DNA from: CAWUKT01 sp041565275
GTDB lineage: Bacteria; Bacteroidota; Bacteroidia; J057; JADKCL01
DNA: 64,000 nt
Assembly: GCA_041565275.1 (NCBI GenBank)
Contig: JBFGVE010000001.1
Span: forward strand, 1-64,000
Direction of reading: 5' to 3'
Under the pieces are notes generated by a model that was not told where the DNA came from, searched no databases, and saw only the letters and a list, made by a program, of their open reading frames with translations. The position numbers and the translations under genes are program-made. Of this stretch, positions 17,485-27,075 are shown piece by piece. The first letter of the stretch is position 1, and the number at the start of each line of letters is the position of its first letter.

Positions 17485-19116
17485 TCATTTCTCTTTGTTC
17501 ATCATCTGCTTGGCCTCTGGTATCAGGACAAGGGCGCACTGTAATACGTTGTCTGCATTGTGATATATAGGGTAGAAGGCATCGTCCTGGAAATACCTGC
17601 GCCCGATAAAGGATTTGATGTAGATCTCGATGTCTCTCTGCGACACTTCGTAACCTTCTTTTTCAAACTGGATCCCCTTTTGGGCTGCAAAATCGGTAAA
17701 CTCCTTGACCATCTCATCGTTCAGGTCAAATTCCCGGACAAACTTTTCAGCAGTTCCATATTTATCACCCAACCCAGGGTAGCGATCGAGGAAGTCATAA
17801 GAGTATTGGCGGAATAGTCCCAATGAGATCAATGCGGATAAGTACTGGGAGTCGGTGGTAGTGTCACGAGAAACAAAAACATCGGGAAGTATACCACCGC
17901 CACCATATACAGTGCGGCCCGCATTGGTTCTGAATACGAAGGAGTCGGGCAAGTCGATCTTGGATTGATCGTAAATCTCACCTGATTCAAAACGCTTAAA
18001 GATTTCCTCTTGATACTTCTCCGAAGACATATCAAATGGCTTCTGGATGCAGCGTCCGCTAGGTGTGTAATATTGAGAGGTAACAAGGCGCATCGCCGAA
18101 CCGTCAGCAAATTCTTTCTGGTTCTGGACCATTCCTTTTCCAAAAGAACGGACCCCAACGATCAACCCTCGGTCCCAATCCTGGATAGCTCCCGCCACGA
18201 TCTCACTTGCAGAGGCGGATCCGAAGTCAAGCAATACTACCAAAGCGCCCTCTTCGAAGAGGTTGAGATAGGACGTCGCTTTATAGCTGGACTTGCTCTC
18301 TTTTGTCCTTCCATCGGTGTAGACAACCATTTTACCTTTGCCCAGGAATTCATCCGCGATCTTTTCCGCCATCTGCATATATCCACCAGGGTTTCCACGA
18401 AGATCCAATACCATATTTTTCATGCCTTTGTCAAGCAGTTTTTCAGTGTGGTCCCTGAATTCATCATGCGTGGTCTGAGCGAAGCGGCTAATTTTCAGAT
18501 ATCCAGTCTCCTCATTCATCATATAGGAGAAATCCACACTGTGAAGAGGGATCTTATCTCTAACTACGGTAAATGGAAGGGTGCTTTTTACCCCGTGGCG
18601 TACGACGGTCAATTTGACTTCAGTTCCTTTCTTTCCTCGTAGTTTTTCGATCACCTCCGAATTGGTAATGCCGATGATGTCCTTGTCTTCAATTTTTATA
18701 ATCCGGTCTCCTGCCTGGATCCCGACCTTTTCACTCGGACCACCGGACAGAGCGGCTACTACGTACAAGGTATCTTCGAGAATGTTGAATTCGATACCAA
18801 TTCCCTCGAAACTTCCCTGCATTTGTGCTTCTATGATGGCCATTTCCTCAGAAGAAATATAAAAAGAGTGGGGATCCAGGCCTTCCAGTATTCCCTTAAT
18901 GGCATCATCAACCATCTTTTCAGTATTCGGCTCTTTCACATAATTGCGCTCTACAAAAGAGATCGCTTCCTGGATCTTAGAAAATCCAGTACTCATTCTG
19001 ACACGCTTGTTATCACCCGGAACGGTATCATTTAGCCGAAAACCAGCCACCATTCCCACTGTTACAAGAATAGCTGCCATCAATGCATACCTGAAGTTCG
19101 TCCCTGTCATCTTCAA
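17485..19116 (-). CDS. S41 family C-terminal processing peptidase (CtpA/Prc type)
   Basis: A 543-residue periplasmic serine protease. It has one N-terminal membrane anchor (ALMAAILVTVGMVAGF), an N-terminal helical region (INEAISFVERNYV-type), a PDZ domain around residues 85-170 (GIEFNILEDTLYVVAALSGGPSEKVGIQAGDRI), then the S41 catalytic core with LRGNPGG, the Ser in GSASASEIVAGAIQDW and the Lys in SFGKGMVQ, followed by the ARC-like YYTPSGRCIQKP. It would cleave C-termini of envelope proteins. It is divergent from recJ. A second S41 protease lies at 43.3 kb. The start is 19116 or 19110 (both Met). Confidence 0.93.
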   Translation of the reverse strand: MKMTGTNFRYALMAAILVTVGMVAGFRLNDTVPGDNKRVRMSTGFSKIQEAISFVERNYVKEPNTEKMVDDAIKGILEGLDPHSFYISSEEMAIIEAQMQGSFEGIGIEFNILEDTLYVVAALSGGPSEKVGIQAGDRIIKIEDKDIIGITNSEVIEKLRGKKGTEVKLTVVRHGVKSTLPFTVVRDKIPLHSVDFSYMMNEETGYLKISRFAQTTHDEFRDHTEKLLDKGMKNMVLDLRGNPGGYMQMAEKIADEFLGKGKMVVYTDGRTKESKSSYKATSYLNLFEEGALVVLLDFGSASASEIVAGAIQDWDRGLIVGVRSFGKGMVQNQKEFADGSAMRLVTSQYYTPSGRCIQKPFDMSSEKYQEEIFKRFESGEIYDQSKIDLPDSFVFRTNAGRTVYGGGGILPDVFVSRDTTTDSQYLSALISLGLFRQYSYDFLDRYPGLGDKYGTAEKFVREFDLNDEMVKEFTDFAAQKGIQFEKEGYEVSQRDIEIYIKSFIGRRYFQDDAFYPIYHNADNVLQCALVLIPEAKQMMNKEK

Positions 19117-19139
19117 TCCGGATTACGGTGTTGTATCCC

Positions 19140-19147
19140 CAAAAATA
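19140..19147 (-). promoter_or_regulatory. Possible -7 element (TATTTTTG) of the S41 protease gene
   Basis: Read on the minus strand this is TATTTTTG, matching the Bacteroidota -7 consensus TAnnTTTG, 23 bases before the ATG at 19116. A TTG lies 16 bases upstream, shorter than the usual spacing of about 19-20. The position is sensible but the -33 match is weak. Confidence 0.35.
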
Positions 19148-19255
19148 GCAAACCTTTTGTTTTCAATTCGACTAGGATTGATTCATATAACATTAGCCTT
19201 GTCTTGTATGCTTCGTATTCTCCTCGTCACCGTCCTATTTTCCAACAATCTAACC

Positions 19256-19263
19256 TATATTTG
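19256..19263 (+). promoter_or_regulatory. recJ: Possible -7 element (TATATTTG) of recJ
   Basis: TATATTTG matches TAnnTTTG and lies 23 bases before the recJ ATG at 19287. There is no clean TTG at the usual -33 distance, only a T-rich stretch (CTATTTTCC). A start of transcription near 19270 would leave a leader of under 20 bases. Confidence 0.4.
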
Positions 19264-19286
19264 TTCCTCACAGAAAATGCGCAGGG

Positions 19287-21017
19287 ATGGAAAAGATGAG
19301 ATGGATTGATCGGCAAATTCCTCCTAATGACAAAGTTAAAGCCCTTGCTCACCAACTATCGGGACAGTCGGCGTTCCCTTTGCCTCTAGCTAATATTTTG
19401 GTTCAGAGGGGCTTTGATACTTTCGAGAAAGTAAAAGCTTTTTTGCGGCCCGAAAAGGAAAGGTTATATAATTCTTGGGACTTGAAAGATATGGACCGCG
19501 CCATCGTCTGTATCATTAAAGCGATTGAACAAGAGAAAAAGATACTTATTTACGGTGATTATGACGTAGATGGGACTACTTCTGTGGCTCTCTTAAAACT
19601 TTTCCTCAAAGATTGGGGGATCGAAGCAGATTACTATATACCGGACCGTTACAAAGAGGGTTATGGACTATCGCTTCAGGGAATCAAATATGCCGAAGAA
19701 GAAGGATTCAGCTTAGTAATTGTATTGGATTGCGGGACCAAAGCAGTTGATTTGGTTGCGAAAGGTAAAGCCGCCGGGCTTGATTTTATCATTGTTGATC
19801 ATCATCAACCGGGAGATGAATTGCCTGATTGTGAGGCTATGATCAACCCCTTACAAAATGGCTGCGACTATCCTTGTCAAGTACTGAGTGCTTGTGGCCT
19901 CACCCTCAAACTCGTGCAAGCATTGAATGAAATATTCACACAAGTTTTTCCCGATCAGGCTCCCTGGCCGGATTATGATCCGTTTGCACAGTATTGCGAT
20001 TTGGTAACCCTTAGTATTGCCTGCGATATTGTTCCCATTGTGGACGAAAACAGAATTATTGCGGCATATGGCCTAGAGAAAATCAGGTCTGCCCCGTTAC
20101 CGGGAATTGCTGCCCTGATGGCCCTATCACCTAATGAACGCTGCTGGACCATCTCTGATCTCGTGTTTTTTCTTGGTCCCCGGATCAACAGTGCCGGCCG
20201 TCTGAGAAGTGGACAGGCTGCAGTGCGCTTGCTACTCGGTAATCCAAAAGAAAAAGAAGCCTTTGCCCTGGCCCTCCATGGTTACAATGAAGAACGTCGC
20301 AAATTGGACAAGGAAATCACCAACGAAGCTTTGGCTTTGATCCGGACCGATCCAAATAGAAATGAACGGAAGAGTACGGTTCTCTACCAAGCGCACTGGC
20401 ACAAAGGTGTAATTGGGATTGTGGCTTCACGTCTCATTGAATCTTATCACCGTCCCACGGTTTTGTTGACCCGTTCCGAGGGAAAATGGGTGGGATCTGC
20501 AAGGAGTATTCCCGGGTTTGACCTGTACCAATCTTTGTTTGCTTGCCGACACCACCTGCTGCAATTTGGCGGTCATAAATATGCAGCAGGTATGACCCTC
20601 CGGGAAGCAGATCTAGAACCTTTCGCCCAGGCCTTTGAAAAAGAGGTTGCCTCCAAGATCTCACCAACTCAACTGACGCCCGAACTTGAGATTTCTCACC
20701 GTCTGAATTTCCACGAGATTACGAATAAGTTCGTGGCTTTGTTAAAACTACTGGCACCTTTCGGTCCCGGAAACGACGAAATGGTTTTTCTGGCTGATGG
20801 AGTAGAGGTCATCAATGTCCGTGTTCTCAAAGATGAGCATGTCAAGTTGAGTGTACGCCAATCAGGGGTTGCTTTTGAAGCGATTGGGTTTAACCTGGCA
20901 AGGCGATGGGAGGAAGTAGGTAGCCTGAAGATAAACCTCGCTTATCAGGTGAAAACTCACACCTGGAGAGGTAAAACGGGTATTCAGCTGCAAATAAAAG
21001 ACTTCAAAACAGCCTAA
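19287..21017 (+). CDS. recJ: Single-stranded-DNA-specific exonuclease RecJ
   Basis: RecJ degrades single-stranded DNA 5' to 3' during recombination and mismatch repair. The 576-residue protein carries the DHH phosphoesterase motifs: YGDYDVDGTTSVALL (residues about 90-104, motif I), VLDCGTK near 148, IIVDHHQPGD near 170 (the DHH motif III), then the DHHA1 part with VIGIVASRLIESY near 380 and FGGHKYAAGMTLRE near 428, and a C-terminal OB-fold (from about 460) ending with GIQLQIKDF. Length is typical. The first ATG at 19287 is used; a second Met is three codons on. Divergent from the S41 protease gene. Confidence 0.96.
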   Translation: MEKMRWIDRQIPPNDKVKALAHQLSGQSAFPLPLANILVQRGFDTFEKVKAFLRPEKERLYNSWDLKDMDRAIVCIIKAIEQEKKILIYGDYDVDGTTSVALLKLFLKDWGIEADYYIPDRYKEGYGLSLQGIKYAEEEGFSLVIVLDCGTKAVDLVAKGKAAGLDFIIVDHHQPGDELPDCEAMINPLQNGCDYPCQVLSACGLTLKLVQALNEIFTQVFPDQAPWPDYDPFAQYCDLVTLSIACDIVPIVDENRIIAAYGLEKIRSAPLPGIAALMALSPNERCWTISDLVFFLGPRINSAGRLRSGQAAVRLLLGNPKEKEAFALALHGYNEERRKLDKEITNEALALIRTDPNRNERKSTVLYQAHWHKGVIGIVASRLIESYHRPTVLLTRSEGKWVGSARSIPGFDLYQSLFACRHHLLQFGGHKYAAGMTLREADLEPFAQAFEKEVASKISPTQLTPELEISHRLNFHEITNKFVALLKLLAPFGPGNDEMVFLADGVEVINVRVLKDEHVKLSVRQSGVAFEAIGFNLARRWEEVGSLKINLAYQVKTHTWRGKTGIQLQIKDFKTA

Positions 21018-21092
21018 TGGGCTATTGATAAGCCCTGAAAGTTCGAGGTGAACGAAATTTCACTACCTTAGTTCTCCATACCTGAATGATAT

Positions 21093-23768
21093 ATGCGGAA
21101 GGTTTTTGAATTGAAGCAAATACGACTTGTCATCTTGCTAGCATGTTGGATTTTAATCCATCAGGCGCTTCCCAGCCAATTTCTCGCCTGGAATTACACC
21201 AATATTTTGGATGAGCTCCGTGAATCCGGTTCTCGTCCGGACATGGAGATCGGCAACGATGGGAGCATTCACATTACATATTGGCATGCGGTTGAAGACA
21301 AGGTCATTTATACCTTCCGGGACGCCCAGGGATTCTGGCAAAAGGAATATATTGAGGTTACCCATTCCAATGGATATGTCAATGAAATGGTTCTGGACGC
21401 AAGCGGAACACCACACGTGGTGTTCATGGAAAACAGCAATGGAGTTGCTCAGTACCGTTATGCTTACCGAATAGGGGTTAACAATTGGGTAGTGGAACAA
21501 ATCCCGGGAGATTTGACAGATGGCTGGGGCCAATATGGTCCCAATGCACCTATGGTTGCTTCGAACAGGCTTCAACATGGTGCCGATATCTTGATCGGAA
21601 GTAGTGGAACGCCTCAGATCATCTTTTTTGATGCATGGCTTCATCCCGGAGCTTTTCCTTCCTGCACCAATGCTTCTAATTACGACCTTCAGTTGATACA
21701 TGCCACCAAATCTGGTGGTCAATGGCTGGTAAGGGTCTTTCCGGATATTCCGGATATTAACCAAAGCTGTGGAACTTCTCAGGTGCCATATTCCCTTCCT
21801 CATGGAGATCGATTTGGAGAATTCCCTTGCTTGGTAGAGCGAGCTAACGGAAGCCTGGAAGCTTATGCAACTTCCAAGTTCAATAACCATATTGTCAAAT
21901 TTGAAACCCAACAAAACGACACCACTTGGTCCATGACAGTTGCCGACAGTATTTACAACCATGTGGATTTTACAAGCTGGAGCTGGGCCAGGAGATTCTT
22001 TACCTTCAATGGATTGAGTGCAACCGTTGACCGTGACAACAATGTCCACATGGCATATGGTAGTTCTTTCAATTATGGTGACAATTTCTTTGGTCTCACT
22101 TTTACGAACACACTTATTTACCGAAGATTCATGGAACCCGATTCGGTCTATACCCACTCCTTTGGTACGGCTGGCTCTTATACCTATCGCAATTATACCG
22201 ATATTGTCACCCGTGGAGTCGATAGTATTTACTTAGTCTACGCAGACCTCAGCGAGTTTGAACTCCGTATGTGGGAATCCGTTGACGCTGGCCTAACCTG
22301 GACTCAGGATACTATCCTTCCATTGTTAGCCGCTTCACAGTCTCCTGCTCGGATATATGGAGATTCTATTCACGTCGCCTTCTTTGATGCGGCCAATGAA
22401 CATCTATTGTTGTGCCACAGAAGCCTGGCAGGTGGAAATTGGGACATAGACACGGTTACCATTTCCCAGAACCATGGACAATCCCTAGACGGTAAAGTGG
22501 TGCAAGTCGCAGGGGATACGGTCGCACACTTAGCTTTCAATGACGGATTCAGTGGAAAGCTTTTCTATGGGACCGGGGCGATGAGTAACAATTGGAGCTA
22601 TAACATTGAAGAATTGACCCTTGCAGGGGCCAATGCAAATGCGGTTTCCATCACGTTGAGTTCAACCCAAGCTCCTCTGATCGCCTATTCGGCCGGCTCC
22701 TCGGGGGATGTACGCCTTGCCACCAAAAACGGTCCGTCCTGGCAGTATGAAATTGTCGACTCTTCTGTCAATGCGACATTTACCGATCTTGCCATCTCAG
22801 ATCTTGATACAATACATTGTGTCTACTACGACGAAAACCGGAATTGTCTCCGTTACCAGAGCCGACACCTGAACGGTACTGCCTGGACTTCAGACTCTGT
22901 CGACTGTGATACCCTCAACGTAGGCCAATGGCCCAGCCTTGCCCTGAATGGTGAGGTTCCTCACATCGCCTACTACGACGATAGCGGTCTGCAGCTCAAG
23001 TACGCATTTCGCGATCCTCAGACCCGCATCTGGATGATCGATACCGTCTATACCCGGATCCCGTCCGGTGTGGGTAAATTTTGTTCTTTGAAGCTGAACT
23101 CTGCTGGTTTGCCAAAGATTGCATTCCTGGACGAACAAAACACGGCGGTGATCTTGTCGGAAAAGAACGCGGCTGGAACTTGGGAACATACCGTGGTGGA
23201 TTCCAGTCAGGTTTCCAATATCGGTCGTCCGACTGAACTGGTCATTGATCAATTTGACAAAGTCTGGATCGCTTACAATTACAACTTTAACTTTGACAGG
23301 ACAAAACTAATGCACCGGGATTCCATTTGGCGTGAAGTCGCAGTCAGTTCACAAGGGCAAATTGCAGATGAATTTCATTTTGAGATTATTGGTGGGGATT
23401 TATTTATTCTGGGTAAGAAAACTGAGTTACAGAATACTGGGTTGGCCATGCTCCATGCCCCAAGGGGTTTATTTGTTTATCAGAATGAGCCGGTTGACCT
23501 GAGTAAAATCATCCGGATTGACAATTACCCGAATCCGTTTAACCAAAGCACCACTTTCAAGCTTTATCTGGACCGCCCCGAAGTACTTACACTCATTGTC
23601 TATGACCTCAATGGCCGGGAAGTCAGCCATTTAGTAGACCATCAGAAACTCAATGCCGGCATACATACTTTCAATTATGATGCCAATAACCTGTCACCAG
23701 GCGTTTATCCCTATATTCTTGAAAACGAGAACTCAAGAATGGTAAAAAAACTGATTATTACGCGTTGA
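21093..23768 (+). CDS. Large secreted protein with type IX secretion sorting domain
   Basis: An 891-residue secreted protein. A signal peptide (residues about 8-28, IRLVILLACWILIHQALPSQF) precedes about 760 residues of beta-rich repeats with recurring blocks such as H-I-A-Y-Y-D-D-S-G-L-Q-L-K-Y-A-F-R, D-G-S-I-H-I-T-Y-W and A-I-S-D-L-D-T-I-H-C-V-Y-Y-D, spaced like beta-propeller or sialidase/BNR-type blades. The last about 80 residues are a T9SS type A sorting domain (NYPNPFNQSTTFKLYL, VYDLNGREV, LSPGVYPYILE, KKLIITR). It would be exported, anchored or released at the surface. No catalytic motif was identified. The next gene is another T9SS cargo. Confidence 0.88.
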   Translation: MRKVFELKQIRLVILLACWILIHQALPSQFLAWNYTNILDELRESGSRPDMEIGNDGSIHITYWHAVEDKVIYTFRDAQGFWQKEYIEVTHSNGYVNEMVLDASGTPHVVFMENSNGVAQYRYAYRIGVNNWVVEQIPGDLTDGWGQYGPNAPMVASNRLQHGADILIGSSGTPQIIFFDAWLHPGAFPSCTNASNYDLQLIHATKSGGQWLVRVFPDIPDINQSCGTSQVPYSLPHGDRFGEFPCLVERANGSLEAYATSKFNNHIVKFETQQNDTTWSMTVADSIYNHVDFTSWSWARRFFTFNGLSATVDRDNNVHMAYGSSFNYGDNFFGLTFTNTLIYRRFMEPDSVYTHSFGTAGSYTYRNYTDIVTRGVDSIYLVYADLSEFELRMWESVDAGLTWTQDTILPLLAASQSPARIYGDSIHVAFFDAANEHLLLCHRSLAGGNWDIDTVTISQNHGQSLDGKVVQVAGDTVAHLAFNDGFSGKLFYGTGAMSNNWSYNIEELTLAGANANAVSITLSSTQAPLIAYSAGSSGDVRLATKNGPSWQYEIVDSSVNATFTDLAISDLDTIHCVYYDENRNCLRYQSRHLNGTAWTSDSVDCDTLNVGQWPSLALNGEVPHIAYYDDSGLQLKYAFRDPQTRIWMIDTVYTRIPSGVGKFCSLKLNSAGLPKIAFLDEQNTAVILSEKNAAGTWEHTVVDSSQVSNIGRPTELVIDQFDKVWIAYNYNFNFDRTKLMHRDSIWREVAVSSQGQIADEFHFEIIGGDLFILGKKTELQNTGLAMLHAPRGLFVYQNEPVDLSKIIRIDNYPNPFNQSTTFKLYLDRPEVLTLIVYDLNGREVSHLVDHQKLNAGIHTFNYDANNLSPGVYPYILENENSRMVKKLIITR

Positions 23769-23842
23769 GATATATTGAGGAAAAAACTGTAATTTAATTG
23801 GGCTAAATTCTGAATACCGAAATTTGATCCAATAATCCTAAG

Positions 23843-24868
23843 ATGATAAAACTTACAGCACTTATTACACTTATTGTTGCTTCAGTTCCTGCTGCTGCCC
23901 AATTTACCATGTCTGATGCTGATTTTCCCAGCGTAGGCACTTCCTACCAATATATCGGCCTGGATACTTCCGGGATCAACGAAGGTATGGGAGGTTCCGG
24001 TCAAACATGGGATTTCAGCACAGCCTCTGCGAATGGTATTAACCTTTCTCTGGATGTCATCACTCCCAGTTCCCACCCGGAAGGAGCTTCTTTTCCCAAC
24101 GCCACCCACTGCTACAATTACTCCGATGGTATCTATCAATTCTACAGCATTTCAGCCGATAGCATGGTGCTTGAAGGAGATATTTCACTGGTCAATACGC
24201 CTATTGCTTATCAATTAAAGCCGACCGTATACAGGTTCCCTCTGAATTTGAATGACATTCAGCAGGATACAATGTCTAGTAATTACAATGGCGGTCCGGT
24301 CGGTCCGGCTCTTCGCTATGGTGATTACAACACCCTTTTCGATGGAGACGGTATCTTACAACTCCCCAATGGGCTCGTTTACGCAAATACCAACCGAATC
24401 GTGACTTTCGCTTTAATCACCGACTCCTCATTGGTTTTCCCCGCTGCAACTTCCAAAACGATCCTCACCAAGATAGAATGGTATGAGCAAGGTATAAAAG
24501 TACCGGTCATGTACACTGAGACCCGCGAAGTTTCTGCCGGTGGTTCTCCCAATACTACCAGGAGTGTGTACTACATGGACACCAGCATTGTTAGCCTCGA
24601 TAAGCCATCTGTATTTAACTCCGTAAAGCTTTTTCCAAATCCCGTCAATGATAAGGTGCAGCTGAGTTATGAGCTGACCGGCCAGACAAATGCGTTGGTG
24701 GAAGTATACAATATGACTGGTAATTTGGTCCGTGTGATCGAAGGGGGAAACCAGACAGCTGGCAGTTACCGAATAACGATAAATACCTCTGACCTTTCCA
24801 GAGGAATGTACTTTGTGCGCCTTTCTTCTGGAGAATTTACAGAAACCAGGAAGCTAGTTTTGAAATGA
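23843..24868 (+). CDS. Secreted protein with type IX secretion sorting domain
   Basis: A 341-residue secreted protein: signal peptide at residues 1-19 (LTALITLIVASVPAAAQ), a middle beta-rich region of about 230 residues (GMGGSGQTWDFSTASANGINL) with no family I can name, and a C-terminal T9SS type A sorting domain of about 75 residues (KLFPNPVNDKVQLSYEL, EVYNMTGNLVRVIEGG, LSRGMYFVRLSSG, RKLVLK). It follows the other T9SS cargo after 74 bases on the same strand and may be co-transcribed. Cargo function unknown; surface display is expected from the sorting domain. Confidence 0.85.
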   Translation: MIKLTALITLIVASVPAAAQFTMSDADFPSVGTSYQYIGLDTSGINEGMGGSGQTWDFSTASANGINLSLDVITPSSHPEGASFPNATHCYNYSDGIYQFYSISADSMVLEGDISLVNTPIAYQLKPTVYRFPLNLNDIQQDTMSSNYNGGPVGPALRYGDYNTLFDGDGILQLPNGLVYANTNRIVTFALITDSSLVFPAATSKTILTKIEWYEQGIKVPVMYTETREVSAGGSPNTTRSVYYMDTSIVSLDKPSVFNSVKLFPNPVNDKVQLSYELTGQTNALVEVYNMTGNLVRVIEGGNQTAGSYRITINTSDLSRGMYFVRLSSGEFTETRKLVLK

Positions 24869-24943
24869 TTTGGTTTCAGCCAGTTAACAGGGAATAGTCT
24901 AAACTTGCCAAATTTAGAGTAACTACGTAGGGTTTAGCAGCTT

Positions 24944-25876
24944 TTACTGGACCGCAGACAATTCCAATGTGAACTGTGTTAGCCTACGGAATGCCTTGAT
25001 CCGATCTGCAATATCATTGCGATCCAGGCCAATCAACTTTTCCGGCCCGAACTTCTCAACGGTAAAACTAGCCATAGCCGACCCTATGATCACTGCATTT
25101 TTCATGTTTTCAAAGGAAATATCATCTGTGCTGGAGATATATCCTAGAAATCCGCCCGCAAATGAATCTCCTGCACCAGTCGGATCAAACACCGCTTCCA
25201 GTGGCAGCGCGGGGGCACTGAAGATCCGGTCTTCATGGAACAGCAAGGCTCCATGTTCTCCCTTTTTGATGACGAGGAATTTAGGTCCCATATCCATGAT
25301 TTTTTGGGCTGCAGTCACCAGTGAATATTCTCCACTTAACTGGCGAGCTTCTTCATCATTGATGGTAAGTACGTCTACCATAGCAATAGTCTGCTTAAGG
25401 CTATCTAGGGCAATATCCATCCAAAAATTCATGGTATCAAGAATGACTAACTCAGGACGCTTTTTCAGGCGTGAGATCACGGTACGCTGAATGTCCGGAG
25501 CCAAATTGCCGAGCATAAGAAAGCGACAATCCTGATAGCTGTCCGGGATGACTGGATCAAAATCTGCAAGTACATTTAGTTGAGTCTCCAGTGTATCTCT
25601 GGAGTTCATATCATTGTGGTACTTGCCGGACCAGAAAAACGATTTTTCACCTTCCTTGATTTGCAGCCCTTCAATATCGATCCCATGGTCTTGAATGGTT
25701 TCAATGTCCGATCTGGGAAAATCATCTCCAACCACAGCTACCAGATTGATTGGCTTATGGAAGTAAGAGGCTGCCAACGAGATGTAAGTAGCGGCACCCC
25801 CAATTATCTTGTCTGTCTTTCCAAAAGGGGTCTCAATGGAATCAAATGCGACGGAACCAACAACCAACATGCTCAT
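24944..25876 (-). CDS. PfkB family carbohydrate kinase
   Basis: A 310-residue ribokinase-fold sugar kinase. It begins MLVVGSVAFDSIETPFGK and IIGGAATYISLAASYF (substrate-lid region), has INDEEARQLSG near residue 172, KKGEHGALLF near 203 and the second PfkB signature DPTGAGDSFAGGFLGY near 232 with the catalytic Asp and anion hole. The substrate is likely a sugar or nucleoside; adenosine-kinase-like and fructokinase-like members are equally compatible with what is visible. It stands alone, convergent with the T9SS cargo gene, so context does not narrow the substrate. Confidence 0.88.
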   Translation of the reverse strand: MSMLVVGSVAFDSIETPFGKTDKIIGGAATYISLAASYFHKPINLVAVVGDDFPRSDIETIQDHGIDIEGLQIKEGEKSFFWSGKYHNDMNSRDTLETQLNVLADFDPVIPDSYQDCRFLMLGNLAPDIQRTVISRLKKRPELVILDTMNFWMDIALDSLKQTIAMVDVLTINDEEARQLSGEYSLVTAAQKIMDMGPKFLVIKKGEHGALLFHEDRIFSAPALPLEAVFDPTGAGDSFAGGFLGYISSTDDISFENMKNAVIIGSAMASFTVEKFGPEKLIGLDRNDIADRIKAFRRLTQFTLELSAVQ

Positions 25877-25964
25877 TTCTTCTTAATATTTTAGTTTTGC
25901 CTACAATATGGACCAAACCTGGGAATTAAACCAAACCAAGGTGTAAACAGAGTGCGCTTAGAGT

Positions 25965-26948
25965 TCAAGAACCAATAGTTCCCCGGTATTGTCTGGGAGT
26001 CATCCCGAACTCTTTTTTAAATGCTTGTGAAAACTTCGAGAGGTTTGAGTAGCCGAGGAGGTGGCCGACTTCAGATATAGCAAACCCTTTCGATTGAAGC
26101 AAGATTTTCGCTTTGGACATCTTAGCCTTCAAGTAATATTGGTAGGGGGGGATACCAAAAACTTGCTTGAATCCGCGCTTCAACTTACTGGCACTCATTC
26201 CCGCTTCACGTGCCAACTGGTCAATTGATGGAGGGATGCCGCGAGAACTCAGTTTGAGAGTTGCACTGATCGTGAATAGTTTCTTTAGATCTTCTGGGTG
26301 TAAAGCAGAACTGCCCTCTTTTCTGCGACCAACCTTTTTAAAAATTCCCAAGAGAAATTGCAAAACTTGCAGGTGAACTTCCAGTTTCTTTAAAGCACTT
26401 GGCTCCTCGTCAGCAATAATCTCTCGGAGCATAGTTTCCAATCCATAATCTAATTCTTCAAAAACACAGAATTTGGGCGAGCTATTTATGAACTTTGTAA
26501 AACCGTCCTCATTTGGGAAAGACCCTACATAATAGTTGAGGAAGTCCTCAGGGAAGGTAATAATTACAACATCTATTGGCTCATCGGCAGGACTTTCTCC
26601 GAAAGCTTCCATGCCGGGAGAATAAAACAGACATCCATCTGGTAAATATTCTCCCAATTCATCAACGTTAACTTCCCCGATCTGCCGGTAGTGCCTCTCG
26701 GAAAGGTTGATATTCAGCAGATAAGTTTTGACTTCTTTAAGAATGAGAGAGCGAATAAGGAGTGGTTGGCGGAGCTGAAGATGATAGTGATGGACCAACA
26801 AACCGCCCGGCAATGCCATCTGGCGGATAAACCCCCGGCCATATTGCTTGGGAAGCCGCACCATATTTCCCTCTCGCCTCGTACCCAGCTGTTCAGCGAC
26901 CTGAGTGAGTTGTGGGTTTTTGTGGTCAATTTTCAACGAAAGCTCCAT
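25965..26948 (-). CDS. AraC family transcriptional regulator
   Basis: A 327-residue regulator. The C-terminal about 100 residues are an AraC/XylS double helix-turn-helix: LAREAGMSASKLKRGFKQVFGIPPYQYYL (first HTH) and FAISEVGHLLGYSNLSKFSQAFKKEFGMTPRQYR (second HTH, with the conserved G-Y-x-N-x-S-x-F-x-x-x-F-K-x-x-x-G). The N-terminal about 220 residues are a sensor-like domain without a clear family. Such proteins in Bacteroidota often resemble PchR-type ferric-siderophore regulators, but no metal-uptake gene is adjacent. It is divergent from the photolyase gene, whose start is about 130 bases away. Confidence 0.88.
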   Translation of the reverse strand: MELSLKIDHKNPQLTQVAEQLGTRREGNMVRLPKQYGRGFIRQMALPGGLLVHHYHLQLRQPLLIRSLILKEVKTYLLNINLSERHYRQIGEVNVDELGEYLPDGCLFYSPGMEAFGESPADEPIDVVIITFPEDFLNYYVGSFPNEDGFTKFINSSPKFCVFEELDYGLETMLREIIADEEPSALKKLEVHLQVLQFLLGIFKKVGRRKEGSSALHPEDLKKLFTISATLKLSSRGIPPSIDQLAREAGMSASKLKRGFKQVFGIPPYQYYLKAKMSKAKILLQSKGFAISEVGHLLGYSNLSKFSQAFKKEFGMTPRQYRGTIGS

Positions 26949-27075
26949 ATTGTACTGTTGTATAATTCATCCATCTAACCTGAGAACCCCAAAAATGTTC
27001 TATTATTTCAGCTAGATATTCAACAAAATTAGAGTGGTGAGGTTTCTAACACTGGGAACTATAAAAAATTTACTC

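Noticed and set aside
21153..22157. Long open frame of 334 codons on the minus strand inside the T9SS cargo gene
   Set aside because: It lies wholly antisense to a gene with signal peptide and sorting domain, has no recognisable domain, and its peptide composition is typical of an antisense shadow.
24289..24309. Short direct repeat GGTCCGGTCGGTCCGG inside the second T9SS gene
   Set aside because: Only two short units within coding sequence; not a repeat array.
24885..24950. Possible stem CTAAAC/GTTTAG downstream of the second T9SS gene as a terminator
   Set aside because: Six-base stem, long loop and no T run; too weak.
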